This document shows, in pieces, positions 30,519 through 38,753 of a stretch of DNA of 64,000 nt (position 1 is the first letter of the stretch; each line of letters opens with the position of its first letter). Made by a program: the position numbers and the translations under genes. Source of the DNA: RPQJ01 sp963732375 (GTDB lineage Bacteria > Pseudomonadota > Gammaproteobacteria > Steroidobacterales > Steroidobacteraceae). The notes under the pieces were generated by a model that worked only from the letters and a program-made list of their open reading frames with translations, was not told where the DNA came from and searched no databases. The DNA lies in the NCBI GenBank assembly GCA_963732375.1, contig CAVSZE010000015.1:186001-250000 (forward strand), in the 5' to 3' direction.

Positions 30519-30875
30519 CTAGTGGCTTGGTTCCGGGACCGGATCCGGAGTCGTCGACGGTGCCTTTTTGGGCGCCTGGGCCTGCTCGGCCAGCTTGCGC
30601 GCCTGGATGGCCTTGTCGCGGGCCAGGTCGGCTTCGTCGCGCGCCATCCGGTAGTCGCCCTTGCTCGAATGCGACTTGGCGCTCGCCAGCAGTTTCTGCG
30701 CCTCGGCCAGCATCTCGGGGGCGTACCGCTCCGCACCCGCCTTCTCGGCCGCGACGATGGCCTGGCGTGCGTCGCTCATTTCCTGCACCGGCCAGCCGGC
30801 ACAGCCGGACGCCAGCGCGGCACCGATGAGTGCAACTGCGAGGATCGGAAGGACCAGGATGCGTCGGAGGTTCAT
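30519..30875 (-). CDS. DUF4398 lipoprotein
   Basis: A 118-residue lipoprotein. The signal peptide ends in the lipobox LASGC (Cys at about residue 25). The mature part is helical and heptad-like (MSDARQAIVAAEKAGAERY, ARDEADLARDKAIQARKLAE), which is the DUF4398 pattern, and the tail is Pro-rich (APKKAPSTTPDPVPEPSH). Such proteins are found alone or fused to OmpA-like domains and are presumed to sit in the outer membrane. Biochemical role unknown. It has its own promoter upstream and is followed by acyP. Confidence 0.87.
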   Translation of the reverse strand: MNLRRILVLPILAVALIGAALASGCAGWPVQEMSDARQAIVAAEKAGAERYAPEMLAEAQKLLASAKSHSSKGDYRMARDEADLARDKAIQARKLAEQAQAPKKAPSTTPDPVPEPSH

Positions 30876-30899
30876 GGTTTGCTGGAAACTGGAAAATGC

Positions 30900-30928
30900 A
30901 CGCTAGCAACTGCACCCTGTACCGTCAA
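30900..30928 (-). promoter_or_regulatory. Sigma70 promoter for the DUF4398-acyP pair
   Basis: On the minus strand, TTGACG (30928-30923) is followed by 17 bases and TAGCGT (30905-30900), with TG placed as in an extended -10 (TGCTAGCGT). Start would be near 30893, leaving a leader of about 18 bases before the ATG at 30875. This is the best-matching promoter in the window apart from the tRNA -10. Confidence 0.6.
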
Positions 30929-30940
30929 GGCTGCGCGACC

Positions 30941-30946
30941 TAGAAT
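30941..30946 (+). promoter_or_regulatory. -10 element upstream of wrbA
   Basis: TAGAAT sits 30 bases before the wrbA ATG and back to back with the DUF4398 promoter. No clear -35 is present. Confidence 0.4.
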
Positions 30947-30975
30947 CCGCGCGCGCCAACCGGGAAGAACTTCAG

Positions 30976-31578
30976 ATGACCGAAGTGCTGGTTCTCTACT
31001 ACTCGCGAAACGGCAGCACGGCCGAGCTCGCGCGGCACGTCGCGCGCGGCGTCGAGTCCGTCACTGGCGTCCGCGCCAGGGTCCGGACGGTGCCTGCGGT
31101 GTCGCCGGTGACCGAAGCGACGGCCGAGGCGGTGCCGGAGTCGGGCCCGCCCTTTGCGACACACGACGACCTTCGTGAATGCGATGGGCTCGTATTCGGA
31201 AGCCCGACTCGGTTCGGGAACATGGCAGCACCGCTCAAGTATTTCCTCGACGGGACCAGCGCCCTGTGGCTGAACGGCGCACTCGACCGCAAGCCGGCCG
31301 GCGTGTTCACGTCGACCAGTTCCCTTCACGGGGGGCAGGAATCGACGCTGCTGACGATGATGGTCCCCCTGCTGCACCATGGCATGTACCTGGTCGGCCT
31401 GCCGTTCACCGCCGAGGCAATGAATCGCACGCGCACCGGCGGCACGCCTTACGGCGCGAGCCATTTCGCCGCGGGCAAGACCGGCACCAGGCCGAGCGAC
31501 GACGAGCGCGAACTCGCGCAACTGCTCGGACGCCGCGTCGCGGAAGCGGCGGTCGCACTCGGCTCCGTGCGCGGCTGA
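30976..31578 (+). CDS. wrbA: NAD(P)H:quinone oxidoreductase, WrbA type
   Basis: A flavodoxin-like FMN enzyme that reduces quinones by two electrons. 200 residues (E. coli 198). The FMN loop is YYSRNGSTAELARHVARGVE, the second flavin segment GSPTRFGNMAAPLKYFLD, then FTSTSSLHGGQESTLLTMM, and GGTPYGASHFA near the end, all WrbA hallmarks. A DUF2069 membrane protein follows 3 bases later, a conserved pairing in gammaproteobacteria. Confidence 0.95.
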   Translation: MTEVLVLYYSRNGSTAELARHVARGVESVTGVRARVRTVPAVSPVTEATAEAVPESGPPFATHDDLRECDGLVFGSPTRFGNMAAPLKYFLDGTSALWLNGALDRKPAGVFTSTSSLHGGQESTLLTMMVPLLHHGMYLVGLPFTAEAMNRTRTGGTPYGASHFAAGKTGTRPSDDERELAQLLGRRVAEAAVALGSVRG

Positions 31579-31581
31579 ACC

Positions 31582-31953
31582 TTGGCCGCCGGCAACGAAC
31601 GACACCGCGTGCTCGCACGTCGCGTGGTCCTCGCCAGCCTGCTGCTGCTGGCGGCCTCGAGCGTCGCGTGTGTTTTCTCAGGGTGGAGCGGCACGCCATC
31701 GGCGGTCCTTGCCGCCGTGCTGCTTCTGCCGCTGCTGTTTCCGCTGCCGGGTATCGCTCGCGGCGATCGCCGCACCCATGCCTGGGCGACACTCTGCGTC
31801 ATGCCGGCATTCGTCTACGGCCTCACGGAAGCGGTCGCCAATCCAGGCGCACGACCGCTCGCGGCGCTGGTCCTGGGCACGAGCCTGCTGCTGTTCTTCT
31901 CGCTGGTCGCGTACCTGCGCGTAAGCCGTCCGCAACTTCAGGTCCCGCCGTGA
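31582..31953 (+). CDS. DUF2069 membrane protein
   Basis: A 123-residue protein with four hydrophobic helices (about 15-33, 39-55, 68-85, 90-110) and the family's FPLPGIARGDRRTHAW and VYGLTEAVANP motifs. The role is unknown; the family is repeatedly placed after wrbA. It starts at TTG 31582, three bases after the wrbA stop. Its last 16 bases overlap the 3' end of hda on the other strand. Confidence 0.88.
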   Translation: MAAGNERHRVLARRVVLASLLLLAASSVACVFSGWSGTPSAVLAAVLLLPLLFPLPGIARGDRRTHAWATLCVMPAFVYGLTEAVANPGARPLAALVLGTSLLLFFSLVAYLRVSRPQLQVPP

Positions 31954-32636
31954 CCCTGATCCTCGAGCGCCTGGCGCAGGAACGGCACCGTCAGGCGGCG
32001 CTGTGCGGCCAGTGACGCCTCGTCGAGCCGGTCCAGCACGGCGCATAGCGTGTGCATGTCGCGCGGCAATCGGTGGACGAGGTACAGGGCGCCCTCGGCC
32101 GAAAGCTCGAGGCCGCGCCTCTCGGCACGCAATCGCAGCGCGTCGGCCTGCCCGGCGTCGTCGAGTTCGTGCAACTGGTGCACTGATCCGGCCAGCAGCC
32201 GCGAACGCAGGTCGGGCAGCTGGAATCCCACCGCTGCCGGTGGCCGCTCGGTCGCGACGCACAAGCTGGCCGCGCCGTCCTGCATCAGCGTATGGAGCCT
32301 GAACAGCGCATGGTTCCACGCGGCGTCACGGGAGACCTCTTCCAGTCCATCGAGGCAGACGAGGCCAAGGTTCTCACAACCCTCGAGCCAGCCAGGCTCG
32401 GCGCCGGATGCCGGATCGAGGTAACTTGCCGACCCGCCGCGGTCGGCAACCGACGCGCAGGCGGCCTGCAGAAGGTGCGTCTTGCCCGTCCCATGCCGGC
32501 CCCACACCCACAACACCCGAAACGCGGGACGAGCTGCCGTGGACAGCAATTCGACGACTTCGCCATTGCGACCGGCAATGAAGCTCTCGAACCTCGCGCC
32601 GTCCCGCAACCCGACGCCGAGCGGAAGCTGCCTCAT
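31938..32636 (-). CDS. hda: DnaA regulatory inactivator Hda
   Basis: Hda binds the sliding clamp and stimulates ATP hydrolysis by DnaA, preventing re-initiation. 232 residues (E. coli 233 or 248). The N-terminal clamp-binding peptide is MRQLPLGVGL, with Walker A GRHGTGKTH (46-54) and a Walker B-like VCLDGLEEV. The C-terminal part has RLPRDMHTLCAVLDRLDEAS, the DnaA-like arginine-rich helix. ATG 32636 is used; a GTG one codon upstream is equally possible. It comes 5 bases after the phosphatidyltransferase gene in the same operon. Confidence 0.93.
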   Translation of the reverse strand: MRQLPLGVGLRDGARFESFIAGRNGEVVELLSTAARPAFRVLWVWGRHGTGKTHLLQAACASVADRGGSASYLDPASGAEPGWLEGCENLGLVCLDGLEEVSRDAAWNHALFRLHTLMQDGAASLCVATERPPAAVGFQLPDLRSRLLAGSVHQLHELDDAGQADALRLRAERRGLELSAEGALYLVHRLPRDMHTLCAVLDRLDEASLAAQRRLTVPFLRQALEDQGHGGT

Positions 32637-32641
32637 CACGC

Positions 32642-33205
32642 TCAGCCGGCCGGCGCAGCGCGCGCAGCGGACAACGCGCGCCGTGAATACACCAGCACGT
32701 AGTCGAGTCCGCTCACGGCAGTGGTCACGAACACCAGCGCGCCGAGAACCGCGATCACCTGCTGCGAGGGCCATGCGTACGCGGCCTCCGCCACCACGGC
32801 GAGGCAGAACAGGATCTGGCAGAAGGTATTCAACTTGCTCGGGCGTGTCGGCTGGCCGTGAATCAGGCCGAGCAGCAGGCGGTAGGCGATCGCGCCGAAT
32901 ACGATCACCACGTCGCGCAACAGCACGGTCGCCGTGAGCCACCAGGGCGCGAGCTTCGCGAAGCTCAGGCAGATGAACACCGTCACCAGCAGCAGCTTGT
33001 CCGCGAGGGGGTCGAGGTGCTTGCCGAGTTCCGTACTCCATCCGAAGCGCTTGGCCAGGAATCCGTCGAGACCATCCGTGAACGCCGCGATCGCGAAAAT
33101 CGCCAGCACCATGGGGTAGTGGCCCTGAATGATTCCGTGCGCCACTGGATACACGAGCAGTATGCGCAACACGCAAAGCAGGTTCGGCAGGAAGCGCAGG
33201 CTCAT
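32642..33205 (-). CDS. CDP-alcohol phosphatidyltransferase (PgsA/cardiolipin-synthase-like)
   Basis: A 187-residue inner-membrane enzyme with about five helices and the full DG-x2-A-x8-G-x3-D-x3-D motif: DGLDGFLAKRFGWSTELGKH, then LDPLADK. It transfers a phosphatidyl group from CDP-diacylglycerol to an alcohol, probably glycerol-3-phosphate (phosphatidylglycerophosphate) or phosphatidylglycerol. Which one cannot be read from the motif. Its start overlaps the DUF2066 stop by 4 bases (ATGA) and hda follows after 5 bases. Confidence 0.9.
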   Translation of the reverse strand: MSLRFLPNLLCVLRILLVYPVAHGIIQGHYPMVLAIFAIAAFTDGLDGFLAKRFGWSTELGKHLDPLADKLLLVTVFICLSFAKLAPWWLTATVLLRDVVIVFGAIAYRLLLGLIHGQPTRPSKLNTFCQILFCLAVVAEAAYAWPSQQVIAVLGALVFVTTAVSGLDYVLVYSRRALSAARAAPAG

Positions 33206-34209
33206 GGCACGTAGTCGAAGTCCGGTGCCGGCGCGCCCTCCGCCCCCGCTGCGGCCGCGGGCACCAGGTGCGTGTCGAGCGCAGCGATCCGGCGCAGCAA
33301 TTCGAGGTCGCCCCGCAGCGTGAGGTCCAGGCTGACCACCCGGCCGTCGAGTCCCGCAACGCCGACGGCGCGCACCAGGCTCAATGCCTCAAGGTAGTCG
33401 ACGAGCCGGGCGTAGGCCCGCACGTCTTCGATTCCGCCGACGCGGATCGCGATCGTGGAGACGCCGCGGCTCGACGCCGGTGCGTAGCGCGCGGCGAGCG
33501 AATCGGCGGCAAGGTCGATCCCGTCCTGCAGGCTGCCGTCCCCGCGTGCGGAACGACCGCCTTCGGTGAAGGCCCAGTCAACGGATCCGCCGGTCCCGAC
33601 ACCGGCCAGCAGGGCCTTGTCGCCCCATTCGCCCGGCATGGCCGCGCCCTGTCCCCGAGCCAGCATTGCACGCACCTGCTGCGCGTCGACCGTCGATTGC
33701 GGCCAGGTGATCGGCAGGCCACGCGCAAGCGCTGCGCGCTCGACCTCGGCGCGTTCCGGCACGCGATCCGAGGCCAGCACCGCCCGCTGCCCGCCGGCAA
33801 CCGAGGGAACGACCAGCAGCACTACCGTGACGGGCCGCTCCACCGGCCAGAACGGCAATTGAGCCCGCTGCAGCAGGGCATCCATCGCCCGGGCATCGAA
33901 ACCCACCTTCAGCATGCGGTCGGGCGAAGTGGAGTACTGCTGGACATAACGGGACGGGTCGGCCGCCGCGGCCGCGACCACCGGATTCGAACCCGCGTCG
34001 CGCTGGCCCGACGCGCGCACCGCGGCCGAGCGCAGCGCGTCACCGAATCCTGCGTTCCGGTCAGCCGCCGTCGTATCGGCGAGCGGCACCACGGCCTGGT
34101 AGATGGACACCTCGGCGGCGACTGCCCACGACTGGGCCAGCAGGATGCAGCAGGCCAGGGCCCGGAGAGCCGGCCCGCCCTTGATGACGGTGCGTGATTG
34201 TCTGTGCAT
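33202..34209 (-). CDS. DUF2066 secreted protein
   Basis: 335 residues. A signal peptide covers about 1-32 (ending AVAAE). The mature part has the DUF2066 pattern: VSIYQAVVPLADTTAADRNAGF, split here as VSIYQAVVPLADT and TAADRNAGFGDALRSAAVRA, then GFDARAMDALLQRAQLPFW and TVVLLVVP. Role unknown; presumably periplasmic. The ATG at 34209 gives a normal signal peptide. The block DUF2066-phosphatidyltransferase-hda divergent from purM-purN is a conserved gammaproteobacterial neighbourhood. Confidence 0.87.
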   Translation of the reverse strand: MHRQSRTVIKGGPALRALACCILLAQSWAVAAEVSIYQAVVPLADTTAADRNAGFGDALRSAAVRASGQRDAGSNPVVAAAAADPSRYVQQYSTSPDRMLKVGFDARAMDALLQRAQLPFWPVERPVTVVLLVVPSVAGGQRAVLASDRVPERAEVERAALARGLPITWPQSTVDAQQVRAMLARGQGAAMPGEWGDKALLAGVGTGGSVDWAFTEGGRSARGDGSLQDGIDLAADSLAARYAPASSRGVSTIAIRVGGIEDVRAYARLVDYLEALSLVRAVGVAGLDGRVVSLDLTLRGDLELLRRIAALDTHLVPAAAAGAEGAPAPDFDYVP

Positions 34210-34244
34210 TGGTCGGCGGGAGTTCGGCCTTGCCGGCGCACGTG

Positions 34245-34250
34245 TAAAAT
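34245..34250 (+). promoter_or_regulatory. -10 element upstream of purM
   Basis: TAAAAT, preceded by GTG, lies 55 bases before the purM start in the 95-base divergent gap. There is no PurR-box that I can support, and no good -35. Confidence 0.4.
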
Positions 34251-34304
34251 ACCACAGCCTCGACGACATCCGCGGGGCAGGACCGCCCCGCGGGAGACCA
34301 CTCG

Positions 34305-35339
34305 ATGGCCGACACGACCCCGATCACTTATCGCGACGCCGGCGTGGATATCGACGCGGGTGACGACCTCGTCGAACGAATCAAGCCCGCCGTGAAGCGT
34401 TCGATGCGTCCCGAGGTCCTCGGCGGCCTCGGCGGCTTCGGGGCCCTGGTCGAAGTGCCGCTCGACCGCTACCGGCGCCCGGTGATGGTCTCGGGCACGG
34501 ACGGCGTCGGCACCAAGCTCAGGCTCGCCATCGAGACCGGACGCCACGACACGATCGGCATCGACCTTGTCGCGATGTGCGCGAACGACGTGGTCGTACA
34601 GGGCGCGGAACCGATCTTCTTCCTGGACTACTACGCCACCGGCCGCCTGCAGGTGCCGATTGCGGAACGCGTGATCAAGGGCATCGTCGAGGGCTGCCTG
34701 CAGGCCGGCTGCGCGCTGGTCGGCGGCGAAACCGCCGAGATGCCGGGCATGTACGAGGGCGACGACTACGACCTCGCCGGCTTCTGCGTCGGGCTGGTCG
34801 AAAAAGACGCGATCATCGACGGCACGCAGACCCGTGCCGGCGACGCGATCATCGGCCTCGCCTCCTCCGGCCCGCACTCCAATGGCTATTCCCTTATCCG
34901 CCGCCTGATACAGGCTGGCGGCGCCGGCCCCGGCACGATGCTGGGCAGCGACTCGCTGTACGACCTGCTGATCGCCCCGACGCGCATCTACGTAAAGTCC
35001 GTGCTCGCGCTGCTCGCGGAAGTGCCAGTGCACGCCATCGCCCACATCACCGGCGGCGGCCCGGCCGGCAACATTCCCCGCGTGCTGCCCGAAGGGCTCG
35101 AGGCAATCATCGCGGAGCGCAACTGGCACAGGCCCGAGGTATTCGACTGGCTGCAGCGCGCGGGCAACGTCGAGCGCGACGAGATGCACCGGACTTTCAA
35201 CTGCGGACTCGGCATGGTCATTTGCGTGGCGGCGGCCGATGCGGACCGCGCGCTCGGGATCCTCAGGGGGCGTGGCGAGACGGCAACACTGGTGGGTGAA
35301 GTGCGCCGCGGAGATCACGGCGTCGTGATCGAACGATGA
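34305..35339 (+). CDS. purM: Phosphoribosylformylglycinamidine cyclo-ligase (AIR synthetase)
   Basis: The fifth step of purine synthesis: ATP-dependent closure of FGAM to AIR. 344 residues (E. coli 345). Signatures are TYRDAGVDIDAGDDLVERIK, VSGTDGVGTKLRLA, ALVGGETAEMPGMY, GLASSGPHSNGYSLIRR and HITGGGPAGNIPRVLP. Its stop overlaps the purN start (ATGA), so the two consecutive-pathway genes are translationally coupled. Confidence 0.97.
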   Translation: MADTTPITYRDAGVDIDAGDDLVERIKPAVKRSMRPEVLGGLGGFGALVEVPLDRYRRPVMVSGTDGVGTKLRLAIETGRHDTIGIDLVAMCANDVVVQGAEPIFFLDYYATGRLQVPIAERVIKGIVEGCLQAGCALVGGETAEMPGMYEGDDYDLAGFCVGLVEKDAIIDGTQTRAGDAIIGLASSGPHSNGYSLIRRLIQAGGAGPGTMLGSDSLYDLLIAPTRIYVKSVLALLAEVPVHAIAHITGGGPAGNIPRVLPEGLEAIIAERNWHRPEVFDWLQRAGNVERDEMHRTFNCGLGMVICVAAADADRALGILRGRGETATLVGEVRRGDHGVVIER

Positions 35340-36010
35340 GCGGCCCCGGCGCCCGCATGCCCGCTGTCGCGCTGGTCTCCGGCCGGGGCAGCAACCTGCG
35401 GGCTATCGCCGAGCGCGCGCGCAGCGGTGACCCGCCGGTGTCGATACGGGCGGTGGTGAGCGATCGCGAGGACGCAGGGGGCATCGAGTGGGCCCGCGCA
35501 GTCGGTCTCGAATGCGTGACCTTGTCGCCGAAGAGCTTCCCGAACCGCGATCGCTACGATGCGGCGCTCGCGGCGCTGGTGGCGAGCTTTGAACCCCAGC
35601 TGGTGATCCTGGCCGGGTTCATGCGAATCCTGGGACCGAACTTCGTGGACCGGTTCGCCGGCCAGATGCTCAACATCCATCCTTCGCTGCTGCCGTTGCA
35701 CCGCGGGCTGCACACCCACCGGCGCGTGCTCGAGGCGGGGGAACGCGAGCACGGGGCCAGCGTTCACTTCGTGACCCGTGAACTGGACGGCGGTCCGGTG
35801 GTCTTACAGGCGAGGGTCCCGGTACGGGACGACGATGACGAGGCCAGTCTTGCCGCACGTGTACTCGAACAGGAACACAGGATCTACCCGCAGGCAGTGG
35901 CCTGGTTCGCTTCGGGCCGCCTGCGATTCGCGGAGGGAGCAGCCTGGCTCGACGGGCAGCGTCTCGACAGTCCGGTGGTCATCGACACGGCCTCCAATGA
36001 CGCGGCCTAG
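35336..36010 (+). CDS. purN: Phosphoribosylglycinamide formyltransferase 1
   Basis: The third step of purine synthesis: transfers formyl from 10-formyl-THF to GAR. 224 residues (E. coli 212). VALVSGRGSNLRAI binds the phosphate. The active-site NIHPSLLP (Asn, His) is followed by LHTHRRVLEAGEREHGASVHF and the catalytic Asp in ELDGGPVVLQA. ATG 35336 overlaps the purM stop; an internal ATG at 35357 would give a more usual length. The last 14 bases overlap the DUF3108 gene. Confidence 0.96.
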   Translation: MSGPGARMPAVALVSGRGSNLRAIAERARSGDPPVSIRAVVSDREDAGGIEWARAVGLECVTLSPKSFPNRDRYDAALAALVASFEPQLVILAGFMRILGPNFVDRFAGQMLNIHPSLLPLHRGLHTHRRVLEAGEREHGASVHFVTRELDGGPVVLQARVPVRDDDDEASLAARVLEQEHRIYPQAVAWFASGRLRFAEGAAWLDGQRLDSPVVIDTASNDAA

Positions 36011-36803
36011 CCTGCTGGCCCTGTTGCCCGGGATCGCGCTCGCGGCCAGTATCGCCCTGCCGGCCGCATCGCAAGGCGCGGAGCCCGTATCGAAGGCACC
36101 GGCGGCATCCAGCGTGCCGACGGCACCGACAGCATCACGGCTCACGCAATACAAGGCCCGCTACCAGGTGAGCTACCGCGGCATCACGGGCGGGCAACTC
36201 GAAAGCAGCCTGCACCCGGGAACGGTTCCGGGCCAATGGATTTACGAGTCGCGGGCATACCCGAACCTGCTCGGTCGCATTGCGATCAGCCCGGATGCGC
36301 GGCAGCGAAGCACGATGGAACTGACTGCGTCGGGCGTACGGCCACTGAGCCTGGTCTTCGACGACGGTAGCGACGACAGCGCCAAGGACGTGCACGTAGC
36401 GTTCGACTGGTCGGCCGGCCGCGCCCGCGGTGCAGCCAAGGAGAAGGCCTTCGACCTCGCGGTGGAGCCGGGCACCCAGGACACCGCTTCGGTGCAGGCG
36501 GCGATGATCCACGATCTGCTCGCTGGCCGGGAACCCGGATCGTTCTGGATCCTGAACGGTGCGAAGCTGGAGCAGTACCGTTACTGGCCCGAGGGCCGCG
36601 CCACCGTCGTCACGCCCTACGGACAGTTCGACACGGTCGTCTGGGCGAGCCAGCGCGACGGCTCGAAGCGGCTCAACCGCGTCTGGCACGCCCCGCAGCT
36701 CGGCTACGTGCCGGTGCAGGCCATCCAGTACAACAGGGGGCGCCCGGACGTGCAGCTGAAGCTGGTGGCGCTGGAGCAGGGGCCTGTCCCCGCGCGGAAC
36801 TGA
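35997..36803 (+). CDS. DUF3108 secreted protein
   Basis: 268 residues with a signal peptide (about 1-27, ending SQGAE) and an Ala/Pro/Ser linker. The DUF3108 core follows: YKARYQVSYRGITGGQLESS, WIYESRAYPNLLGRI, GSFWILNGAKLEQYRYWPEG and GYVPVQAIQYNRGRPDVQLK. It is presumably periplasmic and beta-rich; function unknown. It is coupled to purN by a 14-base overlap. Its final codons already contain one partial copy of the palindromic repeat that follows the gene (36778-36793), so the tail LEQGPVPARN may be derived from the repeat. Confidence 0.87.
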   Translation: MTRPSLLALLPGIALAASIALPAASQGAEPVSKAPAASSVPTAPTASRLTQYKARYQVSYRGITGGQLESSLHPGTVPGQWIYESRAYPNLLGRIAISPDARQRSTMELTASGVRPLSLVFDDGSDDSAKDVHVAFDWSAGRARGAAKEKAFDLAVEPGTQDTASVQAAMIHDLLAGREPGSFWILNGAKLEQYRYWPEGRATVVTPYGQFDTVVWASQRDGSKRLNRVWHAPQLGYVPVQAIQYNRGRPDVQLKLVALEQGPVPARN

Positions 36804-36805
36804 CC

Positions 36806-36875
36806 AGGGACTGTCCCCGCAGGGGACTGTCCCTTTCTCGTCTCAAAGGGACAGTCCCCTGCGGGGACAGTCCCT
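36806..36875. repeat. Perfect 31-bp inverted repeat; REP-like palindrome / bidirectional terminator
   Basis: Arms 36806-36836 and 36845-36875 are perfectly complementary, with an 8-base loop. Each arm contains two copies of the 11-base near-palindrome GGGAC-W-GTCCC: at 36807, 36823, 36848 and 36864. The left arm ends in TTT before the loop. It fills the convergent junction between the DUF3108 gene and dcd, 3 bases from each. A further CTGTCCCCGC copy is inside the end of the upstream gene. It could terminate transcription from both sides, but the nested repetition looks like a REP-type mobile palindrome. Confidence 0.9.
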
Positions 36876-36878
36876 AGG

Positions 36879-37445
36879 TCAGGCCCTGGGCAGCGTAACG
36901 CCCTTCTGTCCCTGGTACTTGCCGCCGCGGTCCCTGTAGGAGACCTCGCAGACTTCGTCGGACTCGAAGAACAGCATCTGCGCGATGCCCTCGTTGGCGT
37001 ATATCTTCGCCGGCAGCGTCGTGGTGTTCGAAAACTCCAGCGTGACGTGCCCTTCCCACTCCGGCTCGAGCGGCGTGACATTCACGATGATGCCGCAACG
37101 CGCGTACGTGGACTTGCCGAGGCAGATGGTCAACACATTGCGCGGGATGCGGAAGTACTCGACCGTACGAGCCAGCGCGAACGAGTTCGGCGGGATGATG
37201 CAGATGTCGCCGCCGAAATCCACGAACGAGCCGCGATCGAAATTCTTCGGGTCGACGATGGTCGAGTTGATGTTGGTGAAGATCTTGAACTCGGCCGCGC
37301 AGCGCACGTCGTAGCCGTAGCTCGACGTGCCGAACGAAACGATACTCTGGCCGTTCGCGACCCGTACCTGGCCGGGCTCGAACGGATCGATCATGCCCTG
37401 CGATTCGGCCATGCGGCGGATCCAGCGGTCCGACTTGATGCTCAC
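36879..37445 (-). CDS. dcd: dCTP deaminase
   Basis: Deaminates dCTP to dUTP, the main route to dTTP in many gram-negatives. 188 residues (E. coli 193), a homotrimer of the dUTPase fold. Signatures are MSIKSDRWIRRMAESQGMI, FGTSSYGYDVRCA, ICIIPPNSFALARTVEYFRI, GKSTYARCGIIVNVTPLEPE and the catalytic Glu in HVTLEFSN. It lies two bases after the Mrp/ApbC gene, a pairing common in this class. Confidence 0.96.
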   Translation of the reverse strand: MSIKSDRWIRRMAESQGMIDPFEPGQVRVANGQSIVSFGTSSYGYDVRCAAEFKIFTNINSTIVDPKNFDRGSFVDFGGDICIIPPNSFALARTVEYFRIPRNVLTICLGKSTYARCGIIVNVTPLEPEWEGHVTLEFSNTTTLPAKIYANEGIAQMLFFESDEVCEVSYRDRGGKYQGQKGVTLPRA

Positions 37446-37447
37446 GA

Positions 37448-38539
37448 TCAGGTCTCCTCGACGGTGAATTTCGGCGCCGCCGGAGCGGCCGCCTGCACGA
37501 CGGACAGGCTTGCCGCGGTACGGCGTGCCATCTCGATGTAGGCACGGCCCAGCGGCCCGTCAGGGTCTGCGGCCACGGTCGGGCAGCCGCCGTCGGTCTG
37601 CTCGCGAATGCGGATGTCGAGTGGCAGGCTCGCCAGCAGGGCCACGCCATACTGCTCCGCCATGCTGCGGCCGCCCCCGCTGCCGAATATCGGCTCTTCG
37701 TGGCCGCAGTGCGAACAGACGTGCGTGGACATGTTCTCGACGACCCCCAGCACCGGGATCGAGACTTTCTGGAACATCCTGAGGCCCTTGCGGGCGTCGA
37801 GCAGTGCGATGTCCTGCGGCGTGGTGACTACGACCGCGCCGCTCACCGGAACGCGCTGGGAGAGCGTGAGCTGGATGTCGCCGGTCCCCGGTGGCATGTC
37901 TACGATGAGGTAGTCGAGTTCCCCCCAGTTCGTCTCGCTCAGCAGCTGCGTGAGCGCCTGGGTGACCATCGGTCCCCGCCAGACCATCGGCTGCTCTTCC
38001 TCGATAAGGAAGCCGATGGACATGACCTTGACGCCGTACGCCTCGAGCGGCTGCATGCTGCGGCCGTCGGCCGACATAGGCCGCGAGCCCTGCAGCCCCA
38101 TCATGCGCGGCTGGCTCGGGCCATAGATGTCGGCGTCGATGAGCCCCACGCGGGCACCGTCCAGGGCCAGCGCAATGGCCATGTTGACGGCCGTGGTGGA
38201 CTTTCCGACGCCGCCCTTGCCCGAGGCAACGGCGATCACGTTCGAGATGCCCGGCAGCGGCGGCCGGCTGCCATCGCCAGCCCGCGCAGCGACCTTCCAG
38301 CTGACCCTGACCTCGGCCGGTCCGATTGTCGCCCGCTCGGCCAGCAACCGCCCGATCCGCTCCTCCAGGTCCGCCCGGCCGCGCCCGAACGGGAAGCCCA
38401 GTTCGACCTCGACCAGGACCCGCCCGGCCTCGAATTGGACGGACTTCACAGCTTTGGCGTCGTCTAGCGGCATCCCAAGGTGGGGTTCGACATAATTCCC
38501 AACCACAAGGCGGGCTTCGCGGACGCGATCGTCTGTCAT
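37448..38539 (-). CDS. apbC: Iron-sulfur cluster carrier protein ApbC/Mrp
   Basis: A P-loop ATPase of the Mrp/NBP35 group that carries a 4Fe-4S cluster to target proteins. 363 residues. An N-terminal MIP18-like (DUF59) domain covers about 5-85. The deviant Walker A GKGGVGKST is at 107-115. IDADIYGPSQPRMMG, VDMPPGTGDIQLTL and the cluster-binding CSHC (in THVCSHCGHE) follow. ATG 38539 starts MTDDRVREA. In the same operon as dcd; divergent from the kinase gene across 214 bases. Confidence 0.95.
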   Translation of the reverse strand: MTDDRVREARLVVGNYVEPHLGMPLDDAKAVKSVQFEAGRVLVEVELGFPFGRGRADLEERIGRLLAERATIGPAEVRVSWKVAARAGDGSRPPLPGISNVIAVASGKGGVGKSTTAVNMAIALALDGARVGLIDADIYGPSQPRMMGLQGSRPMSADGRSMQPLEAYGVKVMSIGFLIEEEQPMVWRGPMVTQALTQLLSETNWGELDYLIVDMPPGTGDIQLTLSQRVPVSGAVVVTTPQDIALLDARKGLRMFQKVSIPVLGVVENMSTHVCSHCGHEEPIFGSGGGRSMAEQYGVALLASLPLDIRIREQTDGGCPTVAADPDGPLGRAYIEMARRTAASLSVVQAAAPAAPKFTVEET

Positions 38540-38697
38540 TTGTATGGCCAGTCCAACGGGAGAACGGCATGCGCCGCGAGTGCTTGATTGTAGCGGAATC
38601 CGGGCCGTGGATTGACATCCGCGCCGATGGCCGTCGCCTGGCGACCGCATGGCATACTGCGCCGGTCCCCGGTGTTTCGCGCCGGATAGCCCCGGAC

Positions 38698-38721
38698 TTG
38701 ACATAGCCCATCTGCTAGACG
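38698..38721 (+). promoter_or_regulatory. Possible promoter of the HEAT-kinase/PilT block
   Basis: A perfect -35 hexamer TTGACA (38698-38703) is followed by TGCTAGACG (TAGACG at 38716-38721). The spacing of 12 bases is too short for a standard sigma70 promoter, so either the TG-extended -10 acts alone or this is chance. Confidence 0.3.
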
Positions 38722-38753
38722 AGGCCAAGGCCCAAACCATCCGCCCAGCGCAC

